DNA from: Bifidobacterium breve
Lineage (GTDB): Bacteria > Actinomycetota > Actinomycetes > S36-B12
Assembly (NCBI GenBank): GCA_945900705.1
Contig: CAMDKJ010000066.1
Location: forward strand, 1 to 8,777
Direction: 5' to 3'
DNA: 8,777 nucleotides
The notes beneath the pieces are model-generated. The model saw only the letters and a program-made list of their open reading frames with translations, ran no database searches and was not told where the DNA came from. Positions 1 to 8,777 of this stretch are shown one piece after another. Each line of letters begins with the position of its first letter. The first letter of the stretch is position 1. A program made the position numbers and the translations under genes.

Positions 1-573
1 CAAAGTGACCCAGTTAATTGACTTAGGGTCACCTTTGGCATTCTTCACAGCCTGAGCAATTGTTACTTCGCCCTGTGCCGATCGTGCCGGTACCGAAATG
101 GTCTTGCCGGCCAAATCCTTCCAGGACTTGATCCCGGAATTTGGGTTCACGCAAACACCCGTGTCATCGAGCTTGGCAGCTAGCGCTGCATTCTTCTTCG
201 CTTTGGCAACGTCTGTTGGCTTGTAGCCGTCCGCCGGTGCCACTACCTTCAGCGCCATGCCGGCGTTGGCGTAGGCATTGACGATCGGGATTGATGGTGC
301 GTATACGAACTGGACCGCGCCTGCAGCTAAGCCAGCCAATGACGGCGGTGGTGCTGCGAAGAGCACGACTTCAGTTACATTCAAGCCGTTCTTGGCGAAG
401 ATCCCTGAGTCTTGAGCCAACGGGATTACTCCAGCGGCGTTAATGGCAATGGCGCCCACCTTTATGTCTGTTGTGGCCGCTGCGGCCGGATTCGCGCCCA
501 CGCCTACGAGAGTCGCGGCGAGCACACCGATCGTTCCGGCGACCGCCACACTCTTACGTTTAATACTGCTCAC
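1..573 (-). CDS. ABC transporter substrate-binding protein, SsuA/TauA/NMT1 type (3' part missing)
   Basis: The first 191 codons of an exported solute-binding protein for an ABC importer; the rest lies beyond the left edge. The GTG start at 573 is chosen because a perfect AGGAGG (585-580) sits 6 bases upstream and it opens directly into a signal peptide: SSIKRKS, a hydrophobic stretch (about residues 9-26), then an Ala-rich cleavage region near NPAAAA/TTD. The mature start reads IKVGAIAINAAG, then IPLAQDSGIFAKNGLNV, and later SWKDLAGKTISVPA. This is the layout of the nitrate/sulfonate/taurine/thiamine-precursor family, where 'small molecule mimic becomes available, protein is ever deeper in the cleft' motifs follow in this order. 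No lipobox cysteine is seen; the only Cys in view is in DDTGVCVNP. Permease and ATPase genes are expected further left. The ligand cannot be read from the sequence; sulfonates, sulfate esters, phosphonates or nitrogen compounds are all known for relatives. Confidence 0.85.
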   Translation of the reverse strand, partial: MSSIKRKSVAVAGTIGVLAATLVGVGANPAAAATTDIKVGAIAINAAGVIPLAQDSGIFAKNGLNVTEVVLFAAPPPSLAGLAAGAVQFVYAPSIPIVNAYANAGMALKVVAPADGYKPTDVAKAKKNAALAAKLDDTGVCVNPNSGIKSWKDLAGKTISVPARSAQGEVTIAQAVKNAKGDPKSINWVTL

Positions 574-579
574 GTGTGT

Positions 580-585
580 CCTCCT
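580..585 (-). promoter_or_regulatory. Ribosome binding site of the substrate-binding protein gene
   Basis: AGGAGG on the minus strand, 6 bases before the GTG at 573. It decides the start of the partial gene, which has no ATG nearby. Confidence 0.8.
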
Positions 586-620
586 AAGTTCAAACGGCAG
601 CCCGCCTGCCAGAATCCGCA

Positions 621-655
621 ATACTAGGCCAACAAAGGGAATCCCGCAGGTGAAC
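621..655 (-). promoter_or_regulatory. Candidate promoter with PHO-box-like 11-base direct repeats before the substrate-binding protein gene
   Basis: Read on the minus strand, three heptamers start exactly 11 bases apart: GTTCACC (655-649), GGATTCC (644-638) and GTTGGCC (633-627). A -10-like TAGTAT follows at 626-621. This predicts transcription starting near 614-613 and a leader of about 40 bases that contains the AGGAGG. No -35 of quality is present, as expected of an activator-dependent promoter. GTTCACC is the core of the PhoP/RegX3 boxes known from actinobacteria. Units 2 and 3 match only partly (shared G first and CC last), so the regulator assignment is inference. Confidence 0.35.
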
Positions 656-714
656 AGAGCAAATCGTGCGGGCCCGAAAGATTTCTATTTGCACCGGTGT
701 TTTGGATTACTGAG

Positions 715-736
715 GCCGGCGGCCAGTAGCCGCGGC
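715..736. other. GC-rich hairpin in the sulfatase to binding-protein gap
   Basis: GCC and GCGGC (715-723, with one bulged G at 718) can pair with GCCGCGGC-end bases (729-736) around a CAGTA loop, giving about 8 pairs. No T-run follows on either strand, so it is not a classic intrinsic terminator. It could attenuate or stabilise the upstream amidohydrolase-sulfatase transcript. The rest of 574-847 holds the candidate promoter above and no gene that I can support. Confidence 0.3.
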
Positions 737-847
737 ACATAATTGTCTACTAAATCTGTCGGGTAACAAAAGACGGCTAACCTGGCCACTTGATCACGTC
801 CCCTGAAGAGTCGTCCTCGTGCAGCGAGCCGTTACCTAGTCTTGCGG

Positions 848-2416
848 TCAGGCAGCATGAAAGGGAATGGCTGACTCATCCAAAAGGAGCAGGACTTCCT
901 GCAACATGACCGCCCGAGCATCGGATAGTAATTCACCTGAGTCAACATCATTTGCCAAGTTCCACAACTCATTTGGATCTGCCCGAAGGTCATAGAGTTC
1001 GGTGATCCCCTTACCCGCTATTTCAGTAAGTCGGAAACCTTCGGTAATCACTGTTCTGATGCGTACTGGGCCGGCAAGGTCCTCAACTCCAAAAGGCTGG
1101 TCTTCTTCAACGATTAAGGCCGCACGCCAGCCCGTGGCATCGCCGCTCATTAACCCATCTAGTGATTCGCCTTGGGCTTTGGGTAAGGCCGGTGCACCCG
1201 CAAGATCAAGAATTGTCGGCGCAATATCGGCACTGGAAACGAGCTCGCGGTGAACACCTTGCCCGGTCGTGAGGTCGCGGATAATCAATGGCACTCTAAG
1301 CACCCCTTGGTAATGCGTAAAGTGTTTCAGAATCAATCCATGGTCTCCGAAAACGTCGCCGTGATCGGATGTGAAAACAATGATGGTTGATTCATCTAGC
1401 CCTAGATCAGCGATGGTTTTCATGATGCGACCGACTGAATCGTCAATAAACTCGATCGATCCCAGTTCAGCCGCGAGGGCGTGCCGATACTGGTCTTCGG
1501 TCGGTGCCCAAACCATCATCGGATCACTACCGACCACACCGCGCTTAGCTATAAGGCTCCGAATATGACTCGGAGATTTCTCGTGTCCGTCAGTAAACGT
1601 CTCAGGGATGGGCATATCCGCTGGGTCATGGCGATGGAAGTACTCAGTTGGTGGCGCGAATGGGTGATGCGGATCAGGGAAGGACACAAAGAGACAAAAT
1701 GGTTGCTTGGTTTCGGCGAAAGACTCGAGCCTGGAAATCGACTCATCCGTTACGAAAGTTGTCGGATGCAGGGCGGCAGGGACCGCGCTTTCATAAATAT
1801 GGTTCCAGCTCGGGTACGTCGAGGTCGCATTCTTACGGCCAGCCTGAGTTTGCGGATCCCATCCACGACTTCGCGCCCACCGGGCATAGTTGCCAGAAAC
1901 TCGATCACCGTGCCCCGATGCCAAAGTGACGTTGTCAAAGCCGTAATAATCATCAGGTAGCTGCACGTCCTGCTCGAAGTGCCAATTGATGTCTTCCCAT
2001 GATCGGAAATTCTCGCCGAACTTTCCGATTACTGACTCCTCATAGAGCTCTGGAATAGTCTCGCGAATTTCATCAAGCTGATAATCCTCGTATGGGTATC
2101 CCATCGGCTGGAAATGCAACTTGCCAACCGCGCTGGTCTGCCAGCCACTAGTCCGCATGGCGCGCGAAAAGGTGGCGGCATCAGGGTCAAGCGGGATTCC
2201 GTTTGTGCGCAAGCCATGAACAGACGGCCACCTGCCGGTCATAATTGTCGCTCGATTTGGCATGCAGACCGGATTACATACATAGGCATTCTCGAAAACG
2301 TGACCTTGGCTCGCCAAGGCGTCAAGGTGCGGGGTATTGACCGGCACTTTTCCCGCGAAACCCAGATGGTCTGCGCGCAATTGATCCGCCACGATCACTA
2401 CCACGTTTTTCTTCAT
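848..2416 (-). CDS. Formylglycine-dependent sulfatase-family hydrolase (COG3119), cytoplasmic
   Basis: A 522-residue member of the alkaline-phosphatase-like sulfatase superfamily, which hydrolyses sulfate esters or, in some branches, phosphonate monoesters and phosphodiesters. Metal ligand region 1 is IVADQLRADHLG (D11, Q12). The activation motif is CMPNR (C51 to R55), fitting CxPxR, where Cys is oxidised to formylglycine by a separate enzyme not in this window. GKLHF gives K99 and H101, PDPHH gives the H250 region, and TSDHGDVFGDHG gives D351 and H352, with K364 following. The C-terminal ELYDLRADPNELWNL motif is family-typical. There is no signal peptide, so the substrate must be taken up first, which suits the importer component downstream. 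The ATG at 2416 overlaps the amidohydrolase stop (ATGA) and has GGAG 7 bases upstream, so the two are translationally coupled. Sulfatase versus phosphonate/phosphodiester hydrolase cannot be decided from the motifs. Confidence 0.9.
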   Translation of the reverse strand: MKKNVVVIVADQLRADHLGFAGKVPVNTPHLDALASQGHVFENAYVCNPVCMPNRATIMTGRWPSVHGLRTNGIPLDPDAATFSRAMRTSGWQTSAVGKLHFQPMGYPYEDYQLDEIRETIPELYEESVIGKFGENFRSWEDINWHFEQDVQLPDDYYGFDNVTLASGHGDRVSGNYARWARSRGWDPQTQAGRKNATSTYPSWNHIYESAVPAALHPTTFVTDESISRLESFAETKQPFCLFVSFPDPHHPFAPPTEYFHRHDPADMPIPETFTDGHEKSPSHIRSLIAKRGVVGSDPMMVWAPTEDQYRHALAAELGSIEFIDDSVGRIMKTIADLGLDESTIIVFTSDHGDVFGDHGLILKHFTHYQGVLRVPLIIRDLTTGQGVHRELVSSADIAPTILDLAGAPALPKAQGESLDGLMSGDATGWRAALIVEEDQPFGVEDLAGPVRIRTVITEGFRLTEIAGKGITELYDLRADPNELWNLANDVDSGELLSDARAVMLQEVLLLLDESAIPFHAA

Positions 2417-4116
2417 GCAAGGTCTCCGAACTCGACGTTACCGCCAATTACGGTAGCCCGCACACCAGATTCCGGGATGGACCACGGCTCAGCGAAGTTG
2501 AGTACTTGATCCATCACGACCAGGTCGGCTGCATAACCCGGCGCGAGCTTTCCTCGCCAGGTTTCGGAGTGGCTCTGCCAGGCGCCATTGGTGGTCAAGG
2601 CATCAATGGCCTGCAAGCTGGTGAGTTTCTGCGCATCTGAGTACCCAGGGTCAGACCTCAAGGAACGGGTCATAGCTGCGGCCACTATTACTCTCCAGTC
2701 CGGATCCGTCACCGGTGCATCAGACGATATTGCAACATTTACTCCAGCGCGACACGCAGCGGCTAGGGGTTGTCGGCCCAAGCTTCTTTCCCTGCCCAAG
2801 AGGTTGGCTGCTCCAGCAGCAACCGCCCATCGAATACTTGGATTTGAATTCATAGTTACACCCAGTGCGGCCATCCGCTCCAGTTCATCATGGTGCACTA
2901 GGTCACCGTGAATGACATAGTGGCGAAGATCTTTAGGGTTGGTGGTGGCGGCGACGGCATCGAGGTAGGCCGAGACAGTTCGGTCGCCGATTGCATGTGC
3001 CCCAATCTGCCAACCACTAGCCGCGGAGTCGGCGACCATCTGGGCTAGTTCGGCAACACGTTCGCGGTCAGTGCTGCCGGCTACCTGCAGGTGCCCACAG
3101 GAGCAGTCGTCGTAGGGCTCGGTCACCCATGCGGTCTTGGACCGAGGGATTCCGTCCGCAAATATCTTTAATTGCGAGATCCCCAGTCGGCCAAATGGCT
3201 TCATTGCGGCTGGCGGGCCAAATTCAGCCAAGCCCGCCCGCACATCTGATGCCCTCGTACCACCGAGACCGCCAAACAGCAGCATCACATTCGCTCGCAC
3301 TGATAGTTCCCCGCTGTCGGCTAGATCACGGTAGGCCCAGACCGCGCTTAGGTACCCGCTGCCTTCCATCAAGCTCACCGCACCCGGACCCAATCCCGGG
3401 TCAGTAAATGCGGTAATCCCGCGAGTCAAAAGATCGCTCTGCGCCGTGCGAATTGCTGCACGTTCCGCGATCGGTGACAGACGTGGTGCTATTTCATTCA
3501 CGAGTCGAACAGCACCTTCCAGGATGAGCCCCGTCGGCACGCCATGCTCATCACGGACGAAGGACCCACCCACCGGATCAGCTGTCTGCTCCGTGATCCC
3601 AGCGAGCCGCATCACAAGTGAGTTTCCGACCCCCTGGTGCCCGGTCATTTCGGTCAAGAACACCGGGACGTCCGGCTTTACTTCGTCAAGGTCAGCCGCG
3701 CACACCGTCCCGCCGGGCCCGGTACCTTGGATCCGGCCTGCATCCCAGCCGTTCCCGCGGATCCAGCCAGATTCATCAGCGCCCGCACTGCGCAAAATCA
3801 CTTTTAGGTCACCCAGCGTCTCGGCCTTTTGTAAATCAACCGAAACCAGTGCCCGACCAAAATAGAAAGCGTGCAGGTGGGAGTCATCTATACCCGGCAA
3901 TACCGTGCAGCCCATCAAATCAATGGCACCTGATTCAACGGATCGAACCCGCTCAGCTAACGGCTCAACTACGTCAATGACGCCATCGCGAATCGCGATC
4001 TTGTGCAATCCGGGTCCATACGGGCCCAAGTCAACATTGACCAATGTCAGAGCAAGACTCGAATTCACGCCATCATCGTCATGGGTTCCGAGGCCCACGT
4101 CAAGATCCCCTTTCAT
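2413..4116 (-). CDS. YtcJ-like metal-dependent amidohydrolase (amidohydrolase family 3, COG1574)
   Basis: A 567-residue TIM-barrel hydrolase, expected to cleave an amide or related C-N bond in the cytoplasm; N-substituted formamide deformylase is a characterised relative. Visible metal-site motifs in order: DSHLH (H80, H82), LKIFADG (K317), GAHAIGD (H374), YVIHGDLVHH (H403) and ISSDAPV (D466). The C-terminal GKLAPGYAADLVVMD is the usual return of the chain to the small beta domain. No signal peptide is seen. It is the first gene of the minus-strand unit and its TGA overlaps the next ATG. The start is uncertain: the ATG at 4116 lacks a ribosome site, whereas GTG at 4098 (residue 7) has AAAGGGG (4113-4107) 8 bases before it. 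I would favour 4098, but list the longer frame. The substrate is unknown; pairing with a sulfatase-family enzyme suggests stepwise breakdown of one compound with an amide and an ester. Confidence 0.9.
   Translation of the reverse strand: MKGDLDVGLGTHDDDGVNSSLALTLVNVDLGPYGPGLHKIAIRDGVIDVVEPLAERVRSVESGAIDLMGCTVLPGIDDSHLHAFYFGRALVSVDLQKAETLGDLKVILRSAGADESGWIRGNGWDAGRIQGTGPGGTVCAADLDEVKPDVPVFLTEMTGHQGVGNSLVMRLAGITEQTADPVGGSFVRDEHGVPTGLILEGAVRLVNEIAPRLSPIAERAAIRTAQSDLLTRGITAFTDPGLGPGAVSLMEGSGYLSAVWAYRDLADSGELSVRANVMLLFGGLGGTRASDVRAGLAEFGPPAAMKPFGRLGISQLKIFADGIPRSKTAWVTEPYDDCSCGHLQVAGSTDRERVAELAQMVADSAASGWQIGAHAIGDRTVSAYLDAVAATTNPKDLRHYVIHGDLVHHDELERMAALGVTMNSNPSIRWAVAAGAANLLGRERSLGRQPLAAACRAGVNVAISSDAPVTDPDWRVIVAAAMTRSLRSDPGYSDAQKLTSLQAIDALTTNGAWQSHSETWRGKLAPGYAADLVVMDQVLNFAEPWSIPESGVRATVIGGNVEFGDLA
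4107..4113 (-). promoter_or_regulatory. Ribosome binding site supporting a GTG start at 4098 for the amidohydrolase
   Basis: AAAGGGG on the minus strand lies 8 bases before GTG 4098. It falls inside the longer reading that starts at ATG 4116, where no comparable site precedes the ATG. This argues for the shorter protein (561 residues). Confidence 0.5.
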
Positions 4117-4210
4117 GATTTCTGACGGGAAACTTCTGGTTGACTCGGATCAATTCCGATGGACTGCCCAGGCGAACGGGATCCGCTCGCGACGGTGCCT
4201 TTTGCTCCGC

Positions 4211-4216
4211 TACCCT
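4211..4216 (+). promoter_or_regulatory. -10 box of a probable leaderless transcript for the lipoprotein gene
   Basis: TACCCT fits the actinobacterial TAnnnT -10 pattern. Seven bases then lead straight to the GTG at 4224, and no Shine-Dalgarno sequence precedes that GTG. Together these suggest transcription begins at or next to the start codon. No convincing -35 is seen. Confidence 0.5.
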
Positions 4217-4223
4217 CCTTCCT

Positions 4224-4760
4224 GTGACCCCTTCTTTGCGCCTGAAGCGCCACACCCGCTCTGCCCTGGTCTTAGCTACGATCGCAATCGCCCTCTCAAG
4301 CACCTTAAACGGGTGCTACAGCGGGTTTAAGGCAAATACCAATGAGCAGAGCCTCACCAACTCCGGTAACGGCACCCAGGCTCAGATCGGGCAAATTCGT
4401 ATCGAGAATGCCACGTTGGTCCTTGGCCCCGATGGCTCCAGCACCGCGACCCTCCTGACCACCTTGGTCAATCAAGGTGACACCGCTGACTCACTTATTG
4501 GCCTAGAGATCAACAAGATGCCGGTTTATGTCACACCCGGGGGTGGCGAGCTGGCCGCTGGGGCAGCCGTCTCTTTCGGATTCAACAGTTCGGTTTGGAT
4601 CAATTCGTATGAATTCACGGCAACGGTGAGCACTTACGTTCCCGTGAAAATCCAATTCCGCGACGCCGGCATCGTGGTGATAAACGTTTTAACCGTGCCA
4701 CCGGCCGGCATCTACCAAGGAGTCGCGCCGAACCCAGCGACTTTGCCACCGGCTAGCTAG
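4224..4760 (+). CDS. LpqE-like secreted lipoprotein
   Basis: 178 residues. From the GTG at 4224 it begins TPSLRLKRHTR, then a hydrophobic segment (about residues 13-24), then a lipobox ending LNG-C31, so it is predicted to be lipidated and held on the outer face of the membrane. The mature part is rich in Val, Thr, Gly and Asn, with IGQIRIENATLVL, LVNQGDTADSLIGLEI and a Pro/Ala-rich tail, and looks like a single beta-sandwich. Gene length, the NxGDxxDxLxG pattern and the overall layout recall mycobacterial LpqE and DUF461/PCu(A)C-like proteins; this is recognition from memory. The mature part has no His and one Met, so the PCu(A)C copper site is absent and a copper role is not supported. An upstream in-frame ATG at 4140 is possible, but would put 28 residues before the signal peptide. 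Function unknown. Convergent with regX3. Confidence 0.75.
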   Translation: MTPSLRLKRHTRSALVLATIAIALSSTLNGCYSGFKANTNEQSLTNSGNGTQAQIGQIRIENATLVLGPDGSSTATLLTTLVNQGDTADSLIGLEINKMPVYVTPGGGELAAGAAVSFGFNSSVWINSYEFTATVSTYVPVKIQFRDAGIVVINVLTVPPAGIYQGVAPNPATLPPAS

Positions 4761-5437
4761 TTCTCCATCTTGTAGCCGAGGCCACGGACGGTTAGCAGGT
4801 GCACCGGGTTCGCCGGATCCTCTTCAATCTTGGCCCGAAGTCTCTTCACGTGCACATCTAGGGTTTTGGTGTCGCCGACGTAGTCGTGGCCCCACACCCG
4901 GTCAATTAACTGCGACCGAGTTATCACTCGGCCACTGTTGCGGACCAGAACTTCAAGGAGGTCGAACTCTTTAAGGGGCATTGCGACCATCTCACCGCGC
5001 ACACTGACAATGTGACGGTCGATATCCAATCGCACCGGCCCCGCCTCGACCACCAGCGGGAGCATTTCTTCAAAGTCACCCTGACGACGCAGGACTGCGC
5101 GAACTCGGGCAAGTAGCTCGCGCGAAGAAAATGGTTTGGTCACATAGTCATCGGCGCCAAGCTCGAGCCCAACAACTTTGTCGACTTCGCCATCCTTTGC
5201 CGTGACCATAATGATCGGCACAACTGACTTGGTACGTATCTGTCGACACACCTCGGTGCCTGAAACGCCCGGCAGCATGAGATCCAGCAGGATCAGGTCG
5301 GCGCCATTTTTATCGAATTCTTCCAACGCCTTGTGCCCATCACCTGCTACCGCTACCTCGTAGCCTTCGCGGCGCAGCATGAACGAAAGCGCCTCCGAGA
5401 ATGACTCCTCATCTTCTACTACCAATATCCGAGTCAC
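4757..5437 (-). CDS. regX3: Phosphate-responsive response regulator RegX3/PhoP-type (OmpR family)
   Basis: 226 residues from the GTG at 5437. The receiver domain (about 1-120) shows acidic pocket E8-D9-E10, phospho-acceptor D52 in LILLDLMLPG, T79 in IIMVTAKDG and K101 in DDYVTKPF. The OmpR-type winged-helix DNA-binding domain (about 130-226) contains MPLKEFDLLEVL, SQLIDRVWG, and TLDVHVKRLRAKIE with RGLGYKME at the end. It acts in the cytoplasm, phosphorylated by SenX3, and in actinobacteria activates phosphate-starvation genes through GTTCACC-type boxes. The GTG overlaps the senX3 stop (GTGA) and GAGGTG (5448-5443) precedes it. A longer reading to 5476 would add 13 residues without homology to the family start, so I rejected it. 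The stop overlaps the lipoprotein stop on the other strand. Confidence 0.93.
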   Translation of the reverse strand: MTRILVVEDEESFSEALSFMLRREGYEVAVAGDGHKALEEFDKNGADLILLDLMLPGVSGTEVCRQIRTKSVVPIIMVTAKDGEVDKVVGLELGADDYVTKPFSSRELLARVRAVLRRQGDFEEMLPLVVEAGPVRLDIDRHIVSVRGEMVAMPLKEFDLLEVLVRNSGRVITRSQLIDRVWGHDYVGDTKTLDVHVKRLRAKIEEDPANPVHLLTVRGLGYKMEN

Positions 5438-8400
5438 GAGCCCACCTCTTCTTCGGGAATCGCCACAGCATCCCATGCGAACTCATCCGTGGCTCCAGAT
5501 TGTTGAACAATATAGGCAGGCAATCGCAGAGTGAAGCTCGAGCCAACGCCAACTTCGGACCACACGGTGCATTCGCCGCCATGGTTTTGGCAGACGTGCT
5601 TCACGATCGCCAACCCAAGGCCCGTACCGCCGGTTACGCGTGAGCGGGCCGGGTCGACTCGGTAGAACCGCTCGAATACGCGATCAAGCTCATGTGAAGG
5701 GATGCCGATCCCTTGATCCTTAACGGTGATCTCGATTAGACCGCCAGCAACCCGCGTATCAATAGCAACTTTTGTCGAACTGGGCGAATACGCAATGGCA
5801 TTTGCCAGCAGGTTGCGAACCGCTGTCTGGATTTGGCTGAGATCGCCGTAAACGGTGCCATCGCTATTTATCGATTCGATGAACTCAATTTCGCTACTGG
5901 CAGCTACGGTGCGCACCTCGTCGATCGCACGATTGACAATCTCATCGACGTTGATTACCTGGGCGTGAGTGAGTGGATCATCTCCCTGCAATCGGGAGAG
6001 GTCGATTACGTCCTGAATTAAATTCCCGAGTCGTCCGGCCTCAATTTGCATCCGCTCAGCGAAATGACGTACCTGCCCGGCGTCATCACTCGACGCAAGT
6101 ACCGCTTCGGCCAAGAGTGCAAGGGCTCCAACGGGCGTCTTCAACTCATGACTCACATTGGCTACGAAGTCTCGACGCACCGCATCAACTTTGCGTTCTT
6201 CGGCTAAGTCATCAATTAAAACCAGCAGAGCGCCGGTGCCCAGGGCCGCCACCCGCACCCGCAACTCGAGTAGTTCACGACCAAGTGGTGGCCGGCGCAC
6301 TCGCATTTCTTGCTCGCGCGGGGTGTTGTCCTCCATCACCTGTTCAATCAGGTGCGAGATATCGGGGATAGTGACTAAATTTCGACTCACCAGGCCCAGG
6401 GCCATGCTGCGGGAACTGGCCCGAAGCACAGCGCCATCGGGGGCCACCACAATCGATGCGGATGGGAGCACACTAAGTACCCGCACGACTTCCTCGGGCA
6501 CTTCCGTTAGCGCATCGCGATGTGATGCCGTCGCAAGGCGCGGGGTACCCGCCACCGGAGCCACACGTTGACTTGCCACGCTAGCAGGATAGGCCGTAAT
6601 CGCCCAAGAAACGAATAAGGCGGCCGCCGGTCGTCTTTAGTTCGCGCAGCCTTAACCTCGGGCGCGAATAATTAACCTTTTAGCCTCCTTCAGTTCACCC
6701 TTGGGGCACAAATCCAATCGACCCCTTACGCTAAGTCTCCGAACACGCAGGCCGCCGCCACTGACTAGGAGGAAAGCGATGGCAACCGTCAACCAAGAGC
6801 CTCTGACACTGGTCAATAACGACCTCGTGACCATTACCGCTCTGGTTGGCTCGGCGATGAACCTGGCAACGCAATCGCTGCTCGACGCGGATTTATCATT
6901 CGCCGAGAAAGTAATCCAAGCGGACGCCAACATCGACGCCTTGTGCAGCGCCGTAGAGGATCGATGCTTGGAACTAATGGAAGACAAGCGGCCAACCGGC
7001 AGTGAGCTGCGCTCAATTATCGGTGCACTGCGAATTGCGGCCTCACTTGAGCGCATGGGAGATCTCGCAGAACACGTAGCTAAGCAAGCAAGAATGCGTT
7101 ACCCAAATGCGGCCGTACCCCAAGACCTCCGCGCGACCTTCGCAATCATGGGTGGTGTCGCCGAGGCCATTCTTTCTAAATCCGGCGCAGTGATCGCCAC
7201 CAAAAATGTTTCATTGGCGAGTGAGATCGCGAGCCACGACGCTGAAATGGACCACCTTCACCGCGAGCTCTTTACCATCGTGCTGTCACCCTCCTGGGCG
7301 CACGGTGTCGAAGCGGCGATCGATGTCACCTTGCTGTCCAGGTATTACGAGAGGTACGCCGACCATGCGGTTTCAATGACGAGGCGCGTGATAAATGTCG
7401 TAACCGGCGAAGCGTACGTCGCTGTAGATATCACTTCATAAACCTTACTCACCCCTGGCCGAAGGGAGACACCTCACATGCCACGCCGTATGCAAGCCCC
7501 ACGACGCATTGCGGTGCTCTCCATCCACACTTCGCCACTTGATCAACCCGGCACCGGTGACGCGGGCGGCATGAATGTCTATGTAGTCGAGACCGCGCGC
7601 CGATTGGCTGAGAGCGGGATTGAGGTCGAAATTTTCACCCGTGCAACCTCCTCAGACTTAGCCTCGGTCATTGACTTTATGCCGGGTGTGAAAGTCCGCC
7701 ACATAACTGCCGGCCCCTATGAGGGCTTACTCAAACAAGATCTACCGACCCAATTATGCGCTGTTTCGGCAGGTGTAATGCGTGTTGAGGCAGCCCACCC
7801 GGAGGGATGGTTCGATTTAATTCACTCGCACTATTGGCTATCAGGGCAAGTCGGCTGGCTAGCGGCAGACAGGTGGAATGTGCCACTTGTGCATTCAATG
7901 CACACGATGGCGAAAGTAAAGAACGCCGAACTAGCCGAAGGCGATACTCCAGAACCTCCAATGCGGGTAATCGGCGAGGAACAAGTCATAGCCGCAGCCG
8001 ATCGCCTTGTGGCCAACACTATTGATGAAGCGGACCAGCTGATTACTCTGTACGGAGCAGATCCACATCGCGTCGATGTTGTCCACCCTGGTGTCGATCT
8101 AGATGTTTTCACCCCCGGTGACAAAATGCATGCACGTTCAAGATTCGGATTGCGGCAAGATCAGGTTGTGCTCTTGTTCGTGGGCCGCATCCAACCACTT
8201 AAAGCCCCAGACATTTTGATCAAAGCGGCAGCCCATCTCATACACGCTGACCCGTCACTTCGCGATCGGTTAGTGGTAACGGTTTGCGGCGGGCCATCAG
8301 GCAGCGGGCTCGAGCACCCAACCGCCCTTATGGATCTCGCGAATGAGTTAGGTGTCACCGACCTTATCCGCTTTGAGCCACCAGGTGACCGGCAAACCCT

Positions 8401-8777
8401 GGCCGACTGGTACCGCGCCGCTGATATTGCCGTGGTGCCCTCATACTCCGAGTCCTTCGGACTCGTCGCGGTCGAGGCGCAAGCCTGCGCAACTCCGGTT
8501 GTTGCATCACGTGTCGGGGGTCTTCGCACCGCCGTTGCCGACGGCGTAAGTGGCCTGCTGATCAGTAGCCACGATCCCCTCGACTACTCACAGGCAATTG
8601 GCGCCCTAATTAACAACCCAGAACGACTACATGAACTTGCATCCGGTGCCCGGATGCACGCATCAACTTTTGGGTGGAGCGCAACCACCACCGGACTAAT
8701 TGCTACTTATCGTGCAGCGCTAGCCAACCGGCAATCTTCAGCCCAACTCTCCGCACTACCCGGTTAGGGCCCATGAG

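Overview
The window is a chromosomal stretch from an actinobacterium with moderate GC (roughly mid-50s percent by eye). Four features point there: mshA (first step of mycothiol synthesis, an actinobacterial thiol), a SenX3-RegX3-type phosphate two-component system next to phoU, an LpqE-like lipoprotein, and two GTG starts placed where a TAnnnT -10 box would give leaderless mRNAs. I cannot name a genus.

Left half, minus strand (1-4116): a catabolic or uptake module of unknown substrate. Reading right to left it is a YtcJ-type metal-dependent amidohydrolase, then a cytoplasmic formylglycine-dependent sulfatase-family hydrolase coupled to it by an ATGA overlap. After a 274-base gap comes the start of an exported SsuA/TauA/NMT1-type ABC substrate-binding protein that runs off the left edge. 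The gap holds a likely separate promoter (-10 TAGTAT) preceded by three heptamers at 11-base pitch that resemble PHO boxes.

Middle (4117-4760): a divergent intergenic region of 107 bases, then a plus-strand LpqE-like lipoprotein. It converges on regX3 with a 4-base overlap at the stop codons.

Right half (4757-8767): regX3 and senX3 form a minus-strand operon (GTGA overlap), divergent from phoU and mshA on the plus strand. The 199-base region between senX3 and phoU carries GTTCACC/TTAACC-type heptamers at 11-base pitch, a candidate RegX3 operator. SenX3 senses, RegX3 binds PHO-type boxes, and PhoU normally relays Pst transporter status to SenX3. The SenX3 here is unusual because no membrane segment can be found in it.

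The most interesting hypothesis is that the hydrolase/ABC module on the left is under the phosphate regulator encoded on the right. That would fit the sulfatase-like enzyme being a phosphonate or phosphodiester hydrolase rather than a true sulfatase. This is inference from short motifs and needs testing. No RNA genes, IS elements, CRISPR arrays or long repeats were seen.
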